Shown: positions 31,045 to 39,091, counted from the stretch's first letter. The stretch is 42,184 nucleotides of DNA from Saprospiraceae bacterium UBA6168 (GCA_002435785.1 DIUC01000075.1:1-42184), one strand, 5' to 3'. Made by a program: numbers and translations. The notes: generated by a model not told the origin, from the sequence alone.

Positions 31045-31446
31045 TTAGTTTACGTGGAACTCCACGGTCTCCTTCACCTCCGCAGCGCCGTCGTCGTGTC
31101 CCCAGACCTTTGCCTCCAGCACCCAATGCCCGGCAGTGGTCAACTGGATTTGGTCCTCGAATTTATATTCTTTTTCCGCATGGACGTGGGCACTGGTGGG
31201 CTTGTTGTAGATTTCAACGCCGCTGTCCTTTTCAAAGATGCGCACATTGATATGGTGGATAGTACCCTTGTTGTGGTCCTCAAAATTCACGCTAATTTGC
31301 AGCAGGTCCCCAACAGCCTTTTCAGTGGCGTTTGGTGATTCAATATGGGCATGGTAGTCTGGTGCCTTTACGCCGCCGTCGTCGTCTTTGCAGGCGTTGA
31401 AGGTGAAAAGGACAGCTAAAAGGCTTAAAAAAAGGAACTTTTTCAT
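31045..31446 (-). CDS. DUF4625-like periplasmic lipoprotein
   Basis: 133 residues from the ATG at 31446 (MKKFLFLSLLAVLFTFNAC); a longer frame to 31494 would precede the signal. Lipobox FNAC, then an acidic CKDDDGG linker. The body is a small beta-sandwich with many His residues (DYHAHIESP, EDHNKGTIHHINVRIFE, TSAHVHAEKEY, KVWGHDDG), in the style of DUF4625 proteins, which often stand near metal-uptake genes in Bacteroidota. The His-rich surface suggests metal binding (inference). It shares orientation with the Cys-rich protein at 31697-32086, 250 bp upstream. Confidence 0.72.
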   Translation of the reverse strand: MKKFLFLSLLAVLFTFNACKDDDGGVKAPDYHAHIESPNATEKAVGDLLQISVNFEDHNKGTIHHINVRIFEKDSGVEIYNKPTSAHVHAEKEYKFEDQIQLTTAGHWVLEAKVWGHDDGAAEVKETVEFHVN

Positions 31447-31696
31447 GTTAAGAGTTAAGTTTAAATGCAAACTTGGCGGAATTGGTTGTCCCATTTCCGC
31501 TTTGCTTTGGTTGGAAAAAAAATGATTTCAGCAACACCCAGAAATGCGCTGCCATTTTGTGGGCTTTAATTTTTGAAAAAAAAGGGTAGGATACAGCCGA
31601 AGGAAAAGCCATTTATCATGAGGCTGGGAATGCGTCGAAACCAAGCAATCACTTATCGTGTGATGGTGATTTTGGCTTTCCAAATGGCATCTGTCC

Positions 31697-32086
31697 TTAT
31701 ACAGTTTGCTGATTGTCAGGCGGTTGGAATACGGACTTTCCAAAAAGATGGGATAATGGGCTGACTTGGCCAACGGGCGTCGGCGCAGCTACATCTTCCA
31801 TAAAACTGGTGATGTCTAAAGCAATCGTTTGGTGGAAAAAATTGATTTTGAATACCTCTTCCAGTTGCGCCAGTGGGCTGGACTGGTTTCCGTGTTCGTT
31901 GTTTTCCACCAACTGTTTTTTCAAATGGCATTTGCCGTGGCACTGCTTCTTTGGCTTTGCCTTGTTCACGCAATACAGCCGCTCGATGTTGGCTTGGTTC
32001 AGTTTGTACTGAACGACCAATAGGGCATTGCTCATCGAACTGACGAGAATGATGGCCGCAATGAATATGACAATGGCTTGCTTCAT
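31697..32086 (-). CDS. Cys/His-containing exported small protein
   Basis: 129 residues from the ATG at 32086 (MKQAIVIFIAAIILVSSM), which starts a signal peptide or anchor helix. A compact motif follows: YCVNKAKPKKQCHGKCHLKKQL, with three Cys and two His. Small exported proteins with a C..N..KP...C.GKC.L.K pattern recur in Bacteroidota and are often coded near metal or TonB-linked genes; no function is established. The C-terminal half is low in complexity (Asn/Gln/Ser/Pro). Its gene lies upstream of the His-rich DUF4625-like gene on the same strand, hinting at a metal-related pair (inference). The 31447-31696 gap shows no gene I can support. Confidence 0.68.
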   Translation of the reverse strand: MKQAIVIFIAAIILVSSMSNALLVVQYKLNQANIERLYCVNKAKPKKQCHGKCHLKKQLVENNEHGNQSSPLAQLEEVFKINFFHQTIALDITSFMEDVAAPTPVGQVSPLSHLFGKSVFQPPDNQQTV

Positions 32087-32158
32087 TTGCGACAAAGGTA
32101 GAGCGCCGAGCATTTGCCAATACTGATTTTTGTCAACAATGGAAATCAGCGGACAAAA

Positions 32159-32860
32159 TCACCGCTCCCCGACCAAGGTGCGCAAGGTCAGGTACCCAAT
32201 GCCAAGCACCCCAGCCATGACGGCAGCCAGCCCCAGAGTTCCGAGGTTGTTCATTGGGTTCACCAGCACACTTGCCATGTCCCAAAACAGTTGGTATGGC
32301 TCGTGCAGAAGGTCCCAGGAGTTCCAACGTTGGTAGCGGCCCACGTACACCCCGAATGCGCAAAGGCCAATGACCCCAGCGGTAATGGCAGCGGCAGGGC
32401 GTTTGCCGAGGTGTTTTTCAAGGTAAAACTGCACGTCCATGATGGAGATAAGGCCGAGCATCAACCCGGTCCAAGCAAAGGAAAAAATCATCATCATGTC
32501 GAACCAGAGCGGGATGCCCGTGCGGTAGTGGACGTGCATCAAATCGGTGACGATGTAGGGTGCATTGGGCAGGAACACCAGCCACACGGCCAACAACGGG
32601 ACAGCCAACCAACGTGACGGTAGCTTGGGCAGCAGTAGCGACAAGGTGTAGGGTATCCATGCCAGGAACAGGTTCCATCCAAGGAATAGGAAGGTGGTGC
32701 TGCGGGTCATGGCAAAGTCGTAGAGGCTGTTGATTTGCCCAAAATCGAAGCCCGTGTGGTAAAGCCGATAGCCCACCAACCCGAAGTTGAGCAGGGTGGA
32801 GAGGCAAAGCAATTGGAAGATGCGGTACTGTTTGTCGGTTGGGAAGAGGGATTTTAACAT
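32159..32860 (-). CDS. DUF1361 membrane protein
   Basis: 233 residues from the ATG at 32860 (MLKSLFPTDKQ), chosen over a longer frame to 32932 that adds an unlikely N-terminus. About seven hydrophobic segments. Family landmarks are TFLFLGWNLFLAWIPY, WLVFLPNAPYIVTDLMH and GIPLWFDMMMIFSFAWTGL; the NAPY...TDL..L pattern identifies DUF1361. Function is unknown; members are inner-membrane proteins. It lies 135 bp downstream of creD on the same strand but may be a separate transcript. Confidence 0.92.
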   Translation of the reverse strand: MLKSLFPTDKQYRIFQLLCLSTLLNFGLVGYRLYHTGFDFGQINSLYDFAMTRSTTFLFLGWNLFLAWIPYTLSLLLPKLPSRWLAVPLLAVWLVFLPNAPYIVTDLMHVHYRTGIPLWFDMMMIFSFAWTGLMLGLISIMDVQFYLEKHLGKRPAAAITAGVIGLCAFGVYVGRYQRWNSWDLLHEPYQLFWDMASVLVNPMNNLGTLGLAAVMAGVLGIGYLTLRTLVGER

Positions 32861-32995
32861 TATTTTTGTGGTTAATGGTGAATTATTTATGTCGAACCTG
32901 TGCCGGGCAAAAAGTGGAAGGAGCAAACGCAATGTGCTGATTTACAAGGCACTGTGCTTGACCCCTCCCCCTGCTATTGCCTGATTGTTGTCTTT

Positions 32996-34369
32996 TTATG
33001 TCGTTGGTAATTGTGCTGTCTGCTCCGTGGGGCTGTTCAAACGATTCCCTAAGTTGTACCAATCCACTTTCCTTGAACTGTACATCACGGCAGCCAGTGC
33101 CACGAACACGCCGATGCTTCCTGCCAATAGGGCAAAGTCTTCGAGTTGGAGCAGCACGAAAATGAACCCGTAAATGGCCATGAGCATCCCGAGAAGTTGC
33201 CAAACCAACCGCCGGATGCCCAGCATGGTGCTACTGTACCCGCAGATGAGGCCAATGGTGGCAATGGAGGAAATCAAGTAGGCAACGTTGAATCCCAAAT
33301 GCTCGGACAGGGAAAGCAACAGCAAGTAGAATACCGTCAGGGCAAGCCCTACCAACAGGTACTGGAACGGGTGGATAAATATGCGGCGAAGCACTTCGAA
33401 GAAAAAATAGAGCAAGAACGTTAGCCCAATGATGAGGATGGCGTACTTGGCAGAGCGGGTGTTCTTTAGGTACTCGTCCACGGGCTGGATAAGGCGCACG
33501 GACAGGTTGGAGTAGCCGAAACTCACCCCGGTGTCCGACCATTGCTGTGGGTAAGGGCGGTTCAGGTCGAGCACCTGCCATTGGGCGCTGAAGCCCGTGG
33601 CCGAAATCTCCCGCTGGTCGGGCAGAAAGGCACCCTCGAAGCTGGGCGAGTGCCAGTCGGATTTCAGGTTGACGGTGGTGGACTTGCCCACCGGCTCGAA
33701 GCTGAGGTACTCGCTGCAATTGAGTTTGATGGGAATGGAGAACTTGTAGCTATTGCCGTCGGCAGTAACGGATATAGGCGTGCTGACGCCAGTGGCAATC
33801 AGTCCGGTCATGCCCGTGCCGGGTTCCAGGCGCCGTTGGTCGCCCGCCCAGTCCACCTGCACCGCCTCCTTGATGCCGGTCATGCCTTGGATTCCCACGG
33901 CCAGCCTTGCCTCGTTCCAACGAACGTCAGCCGGGTTGACGTTGAGGGCTTGAAAATCAGGCTGTTGGAACTCCCCGGACAGCACGATGCCCGCTTGGTA
34001 AAGCACCACGTCGAAGATGCTACGCTTGCGGATTTGGTGCTTCAGGTCGCCATTCACCAACAAGTTTTGGGGCAAAAAATAGGCGACATGGCGGCTCTCG
34101 CTCCGTTTTCCATCCTCCATTTGCGTCCAGGAAGAATAGGGGACGGCAAGTACAGGCCCCTGGAGTGCCTGGGTGCCGCCCCACGAAAGACTAACTTCAT
34201 CTTTGACCTGCTCCTGGCGATGCTGGCGCTCCCGTATCTGGTCTTGGATAAGGGAGTTTGGGATGAGCAGTATCAGTACCAGGAAGCCGATGGACAGTAG
34301 TTTTATCACCAGTGATTCCTTGAGCCACTGGCTGAATTTTTGGATGCTTGATTGGTTTTGATTTTCCAT
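32996..34369 (-). CDS. creD: CreD-family inner-membrane protein
   Basis: 457 residues. An N-terminal helix (VIKLLSIGFLVLILLIPNSLI) is followed by QIRERQHRQEQVKDEVSLSWGGTQALQGPVL, the CreD signature. A large periplasmic domain (~75-310) follows, then about six C-terminal helices starting SAKYAILIIGLTFLLYFFFEVL. In enterobacteria CreD belongs to the CreBC envelope-stress regulon. In Bacteroidota it follows a small winged-helix regulator, as here: the regulator gene ends 94 bp upstream. A 23-bp site shared with the operon promoter lies in that gap (34424-34446), so it may be controlled separately by the same regulator. Confidence 0.95.
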   Translation of the reverse strand: MENQNQSSIQKFSQWLKESLVIKLLSIGFLVLILLIPNSLIQDQIRERQHRQEQVKDEVSLSWGGTQALQGPVLAVPYSSWTQMEDGKRSESRHVAYFLPQNLLVNGDLKHQIRKRSIFDVVLYQAGIVLSGEFQQPDFQALNVNPADVRWNEARLAVGIQGMTGIKEAVQVDWAGDQRRLEPGTGMTGLIATGVSTPISVTADGNSYKFSIPIKLNCSEYLSFEPVGKSTTVNLKSDWHSPSFEGAFLPDQREISATGFSAQWQVLDLNRPYPQQWSDTGVSFGYSNLSVRLIQPVDEYLKNTRSAKYAILIIGLTFLLYFFFEVLRRIFIHPFQYLLVGLALTVFYLLLLSLSEHLGFNVAYLISSIATIGLICGYSSTMLGIRRLVWQLLGMLMAIYGFIFVLLQLEDFALLAGSIGVFVALAAVMYSSRKVDWYNLGNRLNSPTEQTAQLPTT

Positions 34370-34423
34370 GTTTTTAGTGCGTTGTGAGTTAAGATGGTTT
34401 TAATTCGTTTTAAATGGAATTCT

Positions 34424-34446
34424 AAAAGAACTTTGAAATTCAAAGT
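34424..34446 (-). promoter_or_regulatory. Putative operator (ACTTTG-N5-CAAAGT) upstream of creD
   Basis: A dyad ACTTTG-AAATT-CAAAGT, preceded by AAAAGA. 21 of 23 bases match the site at 35489-35511 upstream of the first gene of the operon; only the two spacer bases differ. Confidence 0.6.
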
Positions 34447-34463
34447 TTATTGCCAAAAAAAAT

Positions 34464-34766
34464 TCACGCCTTGGATTTCAACAGTTCCTCCAGCGCCGCC
34501 AAGTGGTCGTTGAATGCCCTTCGTCCAAGAATCGTGGCCGTGTAGGAGGTCTGCGGTTTGCGCCCCACGAACAGTTTGCGCAGTTCGACATAATGTTCGC
34601 TTTCGAGCACTTTGATATGGCTGGCGAGGTTGCCGTCTGTGAGGCCGAGCATCTCCTTGAAGGTGCCGAAGTCCACCCAATCGTTCACCATCAGTATGGA
34701 CATGATGCCCAACCGGATGCGGTTGTCGAGTTTGGTGGTTTCGAGCTTTTCAAGCAGGTGCTTCAT
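34464..34766 (-). CDS. Winged-helix transcriptional regulator
   Basis: 100 residues. It fits the small winged-helix family PF13601: DNRIRLGIMSILMVNDWVDF, FKEMLGLTDGNLASHIKVLE (recognition helix), EHYVELRKLFVGRKPQTSYTAT (wing), LGRRAFNDHLAALEELL (dimer helix). Members sit beside creD and membrane-protein genes across Bacteroidota. It is the middle gene of membrane protein-regulator-creD. Two copies of an ACTTTG-N5-CAAAGT dyad flank the unit, one overlapping the probable promoter, so autorepression is likely (inference). No effector-binding domain, so the signal may come through a partner. Confidence 0.93.
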   Translation of the reverse strand: MKHLLEKLETTKLDNRIRLGIMSILMVNDWVDFGTFKEMLGLTDGNLASHIKVLESEHYVELRKLFVGRKPQTSYTATILGRRAFNDHLAALEELLKSKA

Positions 34767-34770
34767 GTTA

Positions 34771-34830
34771 AGTTTGCAGTTAGACAGGTCTTGTCCCGAT
34801 ATCTCGGGATGGCAGTTTGCAGTCAGTGTC
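34771..34830. repeat. Repeat-filled gap with CAGTTTGCAGT units and a TCCCGA hairpin
   Basis: AGTTTGCAGTTAGACA, then TCCCGA-TATC-TCGGGA (34794-34809), then CAGTTTGCAGTCAGT (34813-34827), which matches the gap before ppk2 at 26115-26129. Confidence 0.6.
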
Positions 34831-34834
34831 TAAA

Positions 34835-35473
34835 TTATTCGTACTTCCGGTACATCACCAGCCCATAGACGATGTGCAATATGCCAAACCCAATCGCCCA
34901 AAGTTCCAGCCCGTAGCCGGGGTAGAACAGGCCAATGATGCCAAGCCCTATTTCACAAAGACCCAAGTAGCGTATGTCGTTGAGGGTAAACTTGCTGCCG
35001 TTCACCAGCGCCAGCCCGTAGAAGACCAAAGTGGCTGGGGCAATGAGCAATATCTGCCGCTCCCGGTAAAGCGCCAGGCAGAAGATGCCGCCCACTACCA
35101 ATGGGATGGCGAGATTGGTCAGCATCCGTAGGGCTGATTGGTCCCAGACTTTTTGCCCTTTCCTTCTTGCTTTTCGGGTGGTGAAGTAGATGCCGGATGC
35201 CACGGCCAGGATGAAAACCAATGCGGCATTGAGCAGGAAGAACGCCTCGTAGCCGATGCCCCATTTGGCGTTCTGCAATACCTCAGCGTAAAAGATACGG
35301 TAGTTGGAGAATGGGCGAAGGCCGAGGTAAACATAGACCATGGTCGCACCCAAGAGTGCAAAGCTGCCTGCCGCTACGCCCGACAACCCACTCAAGGAAA
35401 TGAAGCGGCTGCTGCGCTCCATCATGGAGCGTATCTGGCTCAAGGTTTCAAGATGTTCGTTGTGATTTTCCAC
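34835..35473 (-). CDS. Inner-membrane protein of the CreD operon
   Basis: 212 residues, with a short acidic, helical N-terminus (HNEHLETLSQIRSMMERSSRFISLSGLS). About six hydrophobic segments follow (GVAAGSFALLGATMVYVYLG, AFFLLNAALVFILAVASGIYF, LTNLAIPLVVGGIFCLALY, LIAPATLVFYGLALV, LGLCEIGLGIIGLFYPGYG, AIGFGILHIVYGLVMY). The L.QI..MMERSSRF.SLSGLSG start is characteristic of membrane proteins coded ahead of PF13601 regulators in Bacteroidota. It is the promoter-proximal gene of the unit; the regulator starts 68 bp downstream after a repeat-filled gap. It may be the sensor partner (inference). Confidence 0.85.
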   Translation of the reverse strand: MENHNEHLETLSQIRSMMERSSRFISLSGLSGVAAGSFALLGATMVYVYLGLRPFSNYRIFYAEVLQNAKWGIGYEAFFLLNAALVFILAVASGIYFTTRKARRKGQKVWDQSALRMLTNLAIPLVVGGIFCLALYRERQILLIAPATLVFYGLALVNGSKFTLNDIRYLGLCEIGLGIIGLFYPGYGLELWAIGFGILHIVYGLVMYRKYE

Positions 35474-35488
35474 CGTATGATTTTTTCA

Positions 35489-35511
35489 AAAAGAACTTTG
35501 AAACGCAAAGT
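35489..35511 (-). promoter_or_regulatory. Putative operator overlapping the CreD-operon promoter
   Basis: The ACTTTG-AAACG-CAAAGT dyad, with AAAAGA before it, lies 16-38 bp upstream of the ATG at 35473. On the minus strand it reads TTACTTTGCGTTTCAAAGT, so its first half overlaps a near-match to the -7 element. A regulator bound here would block transcription. A second copy lies before creD. Confidence 0.6.
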
Positions 35512-35616
35512 AACCACTGATTTTTGGGATTGCCAAGTAGTTCCTCTTTTTTTTGAAAAAAAATTGTGGGAATGGCCTCGTGACTATAATCACACTTCGG
35601 GCCTGTTCAATAAGGC

Positions 35617-35624
35617 TACCTTTG
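35617..35624 (+). promoter_or_regulatory. -7 element (TACCTTTG) for the DUF983 gene
   Basis: Exact TAnnTTTG match, 26 bp before the ATG at 35651, with a TTC 18 bp upstream of it as a weak -33. Confidence 0.5.
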
Positions 35625-35650
35625 CCCTGCATCAAAATCTGCATTGACTT

Positions 35651-36052
35651 ATGGTTATTTTCAGCAAAGGTTCAAAGTTTTATAGCATCTTTTTTCTAAA
35701 ATGCCCCCGCTGCCACGAGGGCGACCTGTTCCCAACTGGCTCATTCACTTTCAGCAAGCCGTTTGACATGCCCGAAACCTGCTCCAAGTGCGGGCAAAAA
35801 TACTTCATCGGCCCAGGCTTTTACTACGGGGCCATGTTCATCTCCTACATCATCACGGCGTTCTTTTGCCTGTTTTTCACGGGCGGCCTGATTTTGTTCA
35901 CCGGTATTTCCGTGAACATGGCCTTCGTGCTGCTCCTCATTGTCATCTCCCTCTTGTTCGTTTGGTTTTTCCGACTGGCTCGTGCGATATGGATAAACTT
36001 GAACGTAAAGTACGACAAAAAGGCAGGGGAAGAGGCGGCAAAAGGTAGGTAA
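35651..36052 (+). CDS. DUF983 membrane protein
   Basis: 133 residues. An N-terminal four-Cys zinc-ribbon-like part (LKCPRCHEGDLF, then MPETCSKCGQKYF) precedes GPGFYYGAMFISY, the DUF983 hallmark, and two or three hydrophobic helices (IITAFFCLFFTGGLILF, MAFVLLLIVISLLFVWFF). The C-terminal stretch is AIWINLNVKYD. It is a small inner-membrane protein of unknown function found widely in Bacteroidota and alphaproteobacteria. Single gene with its own promoter and terminator (36085-36127). Confidence 0.95.
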   Translation: MVIFSKGSKFYSIFFLKCPRCHEGDLFPTGSFTFSKPFDMPETCSKCGQKYFIGPGFYYGAMFISYIITAFFCLFFTGGLILFTGISVNMAFVLLLIVISLLFVWFFRLARAIWINLNVKYDKKAGEEAAKGR

Positions 36053-36084
36053 AAACCGACCCACCAAGCGCTGGCAAAAAAAAT

Positions 36085-36127
36085 AAAGGGTGACATCTTC
36101 AATGTTTTGAAAGTGTCGCCCTTTTTT
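36085..36127 (+). terminator. Intrinsic terminator of the DUF983 gene
   Basis: AAAGGGTGACA pairs with TGTCGCCCTTT (one G-T pair) around a loop that itself can fold, followed by TTTT. Confidence 0.75.
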
Positions 36128-36310
36128 GTTGTGTGCGTGAATAAAGTGGTGTTCATTCTTTTGAGAACCAGCATCTTGTGAGTCGTGCTTATTGGCAGAA
36201 CCTGAAAAAATAATTCTTATTGGAAACAAACCGATTGCATACAATCCTCAAAAATGCAGTCTTGAAAATAGCGTTTCTTAGTTATTTTACAAAAATAAAT
36301 CTGAACGGCA

Positions 36311-36340
36311 TTGTTAAATAAATGTGTCCTGCTATCTTTG
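36311..36340 (+). promoter_or_regulatory. Promoter of the winged-helix protein gene
   Basis: TTG at 36311-36313 and TATCTTTG at 36333-36340 with exactly 19 bp between, a textbook Bacteroidota promoter. Transcription would start near 36346, which rules out the upstream ATG at 36322 and supports the start at 36373. Confidence 0.7.
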
Positions 36341-36372
36341 AGCCTTTACCTTTAACCAGTTACCACTATTTG

Positions 36373-36681
36373 ATGAACACAAAAAATCCCCCTTGCCTGA
36401 ATGGCGAAAAAGTCGAGACGGCGACGAATCTGCTACGGGTTTTCAACCACAAACACCGCTTTGCCATCATCAACAAGCTCCTTGACCAAGGCGGCATGGA
36501 TTCGTCCAAATTGGCCAATTCCCTTCGTTTGCAGGAATCTTACATCATGGAACACCTCTTGGTACTCCAGCAAACCGGCATCGTACAAGCCCTGGACATC
36601 GTGGACGGCGTGAAGTTCGTGGCGAACAAGCGGGCTATTCGCAAGGTGAACGAAGCTTTGCGCAGCTTCTCACAAAACTAA
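36373..36681 (+). CDS. Winged-helix (ArsR-like) DNA-binding protein
   Basis: 102 residues from the ATG at 36373. ArsR-like helix-turn-helix: VETATNLLRVFNHKHRFAIINKLLDQGG, MDSSKLANSLRLQESYIMEHLLVLQQTGIV (recognition helix), then wing strands ALDIVDGVKFVANKRAIRKVNEAL. There is no clear metal-binding Cys pair except a single Cys near the start, so a metal sensor is not implied. Related Bacteroidota proteins are annotated as winged-helix or ArsR-type regulators. It has its own strong promoter. Targets are unknown. Confidence 0.88.
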   Translation: MNTKNPPCLNGEKVETATNLLRVFNHKHRFAIINKLLDQGGMDSSKLANSLRLQESYIMEHLLVLQQTGIVQALDIVDGVKFVANKRAIRKVNEALRSFSQN

Positions 36682-36773
36682 GGTCGGCTTTCCCTTCTTT
36701 CCCTACTTCTATTTAGATAATTGATTAGTGCTACTGCTTGACAATGGGTCTTGCAGCAGGGTTTCTTGTGTCG

Positions 36774-36998
36774 TCAATTCCTGCTGAAACTCATTAAATT
36801 GGTTTCTACTGGCGCATGTGATCCGATGTGGATGGCATTCGACTTGCCTTTTCGCACGGTCACTTGTTTTGTCACACAATTGATTAGGCGCTGGTAGTCC
36901 CTGCAAACTGGGCAAGTGAAGATAATCCAATCACCCTCTTTGTGGCCGATGCAGTGGTGTTCAGCCCCGTGTTTTTGAATTGAAGTTTGGCGTCTCAT
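36774..36998 (-). CDS. Small Cys/His-containing protein of unknown function
   Basis: 74 residues from the ATG at 36998. It has HGAEHHCIGHKEGDWIIFTCPVCRDYQR, then INCVTKQVTVRKGKSNAIHIGSHAP: a His/Cys cluster with a CPVC pair that could bind zinc, and a beta-rich basic second half. The composition looks coded rather than random, and no gene lies on the other strand here. I recognise no family. The last dozen residues may be read beyond the natural end. The rest of 36682-37159 holds no other gene I can support. Confidence 0.5.
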   Translation of the reverse strand: MRRQTSIQKHGAEHHCIGHKEGDWIIFTCPVCRDYQRLINCVTKQVTVRKGKSNAIHIGSHAPVETNLMSFSRN

Positions 36999-37159
36999 GG
37001 CTATGCAAATACCTGTTTTGTATGCCGACAGATTGGTGAGGGAGGTGGGACCAAAAAGCCAGTGGATTGTTCAGGCTCGCTGTTTGCAAATAGTTTGCCA
37101 TTGCTGCCAAGCGTTCAATAAAATCAGGTTTTTTGGGACAAAATGCAAAATATCATGCG

Positions 37160-37909
37160 TCAACAATTCAATGCACCGCATACACTGATGGTTTGGCCTG
37201 ACAAATAGGAAGACATGTCGGAGCCGAGGAAAACGCAAACGTTTGCCACCTCTTCCCCTTTTCCAAAGCGCTTCATCGGGATGTTGGCGAAGTAGGTCTC
37301 CCTTGTTTTTTCGTCCAAGGCCTCCGTCATTTCCGTCTCGATGAACCCAGGTGCCACGGCATTGCAGCGGATGCTGCGGGAGCCAACTTCTTTAGCAATG
37401 GACTTGGTGAAACCAAAAATGCCCGCTTTTGAGGCAGCGTAGTTGGCCTGGCCCGCATTGCCCGTCACGCCCACGATACTGCTCATGTTGATGATGGATC
37501 CAGATTTTGCCTTAAGCATTGGCTTCATCACGTGCTTGGTCAGGTTGAAAATGGACTTGAGGTTGGTGTTGATGACTTCGTCCCACTGCTCCTCCGTCAT
37601 GCGGAGCATGAGGTTGTCACGGGTGATGCCCGCATTGTTCACGAGGATGTCAATTTTCCCAAAATCCCGCACCACGTCGGCGACCAAGGTTTCTGCTTGC
37701 GCAAAATCGGCGGCGTTGGAGGCATAAGCTTGCACCTGTACGCCGTGGTTGTTGGTCAGTTCAGTGGCCAGCGCATTGGCCTTTTCCGCCGAAGAAAGGT
37801 AGGTGAACGCCACATTTGCACCCTCCTCCACAAACCTCCGAACGATGGCAGCACCGATGCCCCTGGAGCCGCCCGTTACCAATGCTGTTTTTCCTTGCAG
37901 TAATTTCAT
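37160..37909 (-). CDS. fabG: 3-oxoacyl-[acyl-carrier-protein] reductase
   Basis: 249 residues. Classical SDR of the FabG group: TGGSRGIG at ~13-20, NNAGITRDNLMLRM at ~91, SSIVGVTGNAGQANYAASKAG with catalytic Ser, Tyr and Lys, and VAPGFIETEMT. It reduces 3-oxoacyl-ACP with NADPH in fatty-acid elongation. The C-terminus reads TISVCGALNC, where most members have a Gly-Gly pair, a minor change. Divergent from porP, with ~115 bp between the starts. Stand-alone rather than in a fab cluster, so it could serve another acyl chain pathway. Confidence 0.94.
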   Translation of the reverse strand: MKLLQGKTALVTGGSRGIGAAIVRRFVEEGANVAFTYLSSAEKANALATELTNNHGVQVQAYASNAADFAQAETLVADVVRDFGKIDILVNNAGITRDNLMLRMTEEQWDEVINTNLKSIFNLTKHVMKPMLKAKSGSIINMSSIVGVTGNAGQANYAASKAGIFGFTKSIAKEVGSRSIRCNAVAPGFIETEMTEALDEKTRETYFANIPMKRFGKGEEVANVCVFLGSDMSSYLSGQTISVCGALNC

Positions 37910-38013
37910 GATTGCTTTTTTGTTTAAAAAATCTGGGCGTGAAGGTAGGGTTTAAACGTAAAAATGGAAAAGTGGAGCGGAAAAACTGTTGTGTCTTTCC
38001 TGCACTTTCCTGC

Positions 38014-38021
38014 TAACTTTG
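38014..38021 (+). promoter_or_regulatory. -7 element (TAACTTTG) 5 bp before the porP start codon
   Basis: Exact TAnnTTTG match whose predicted transcription start falls on or next to the ATG at 38027, implying a leaderless or nearly leaderless mRNA. A TTG at 37989-37991 is 22 bp upstream. Confidence 0.5.
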
Positions 38022-38026
38022 CCAAT

Positions 38027-38983
38027 ATGAAGTATTTTCCATTACCCATTTTTTTCCTTATGCTCGGCCTTGCGGCCAATGGGCAAGACATCCAGAGCCT
38101 CCGGGCCTCGCTGATGCAGTACCAGTTCAACGCACTGCCCCTGAACCCAGCCTATGCCGGTCGGTTGGAGGCAACCAGTTTCGAAGCATTTTACTATGGC
38201 AGTTTCGCTTCGCAACAGCAAGTGAGCCGCTCCGCAATGGTCAGCCTGCACGGGCGGGGTGGGACAGCGCAGCAACTCGGTTGGGGCGGCGTGCTACAGT
38301 TTCACAGCCAAGAAGCCTACAACGATTTGAACTTTAGGCCCAGTTTTTCAAGGATAATCAGGATGGACAACGGCAATTTGTCCTTTGGTGCCTCCCTGGG
38401 TATCAATTACTTCGATGTGGACGAACTATTGGTGGTGACCGACCTCACCTCCAGCTTTTGGTCCTTCGACGGTGGGGCAGGTGCTTATTGGCACAACCAG
38501 CGCAGCTTCGTCGGCCTGTCCATGCCCAATTTTTTTGAGAAAAGCCTTGGCCAGGCTGAGTACAACAGCGGTAGCCTCCTGCGCTCACGGCCCATCAACC
38601 TGCACCTTGGCAGCCTTTTCCGCCTCAACGATGACCTCTACCTGAAACCAACGCTGCTACTCAGCCAAGCCAAAATCTATGGCCTCCCAAAATCGGAAGC
38701 AGGCCCTGACTACAACCTTTGGTCAGCCGATGTCCATACCAGCGTCTTCGTGGAGGGCACGTATGTGATTGGCCTGCTGGCAGGTTATACCAAGCCAGAC
38801 TTGGGCTTTGAGCAAACCCGGCTCGGCGTGTCGGCCACCTTGTTGCTGGGCAATTTCCGGCTGGGCTATGCCATACAGTACAACAACCAAGCGAAAAGCG
38901 CCGTGTCATTGCCCGCCAGCCATACCATCAGTGCGGGATATGATTTTTTTGAAAACCCAGAAGAGGGTAGGAGGGTGTTTTGA
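38027..38983 (+). CDS. PorP/SprF family type IX secretion system protein
   Basis: 318 residues from the ATG at 38027 (MKYFPLPIFFLMLGLAANGQ), a clear signal peptide; the longer frame to 37964 has none. The family start LMQYQFNALPLNPAYAGR is followed by GSFASQQQVSRSAMVSLHG and regular beta strands to the C-terminus (LGVSATLLLGNFRLGYAIQYNN, HTISAGYDFF), consistent with an outer-membrane barrel. PorP/SprF proteins help specific substrates of the type IX system reach the surface. The next gene encodes a protein with a type IX sorting domain and is a candidate client (inference). Confidence 0.92.
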   Translation: MKYFPLPIFFLMLGLAANGQDIQSLRASLMQYQFNALPLNPAYAGRLEATSFEAFYYGSFASQQQVSRSAMVSLHGRGGTAQQLGWGGVLQFHSQEAYNDLNFRPSFSRIIRMDNGNLSFGASLGINYFDVDELLVVTDLTSSFWSFDGGAGAYWHNQRSFVGLSMPNFFEKSLGQAEYNSGSLLRSRPINLHLGSLFRLNDDLYLKPTLLLSQAKIYGLPKSEAGPDYNLWSADVHTSVFVEGTYVIGLLAGYTKPDLGFEQTRLGVSATLLLGNFRLGYAIQYNNQAKSAVSLPASHTISAGYDFFENPEEGRRVF

Positions 38984-39091
38984 GGGGAAGTCGTTGTTTC
39001 TTTCAATTGACATAAAATCAATCTGGCGAAACCATCTTGCGCAAGATAAGGCAAACCGATTTTCAAATCCAAAACATAAAAATCAAAAGCG

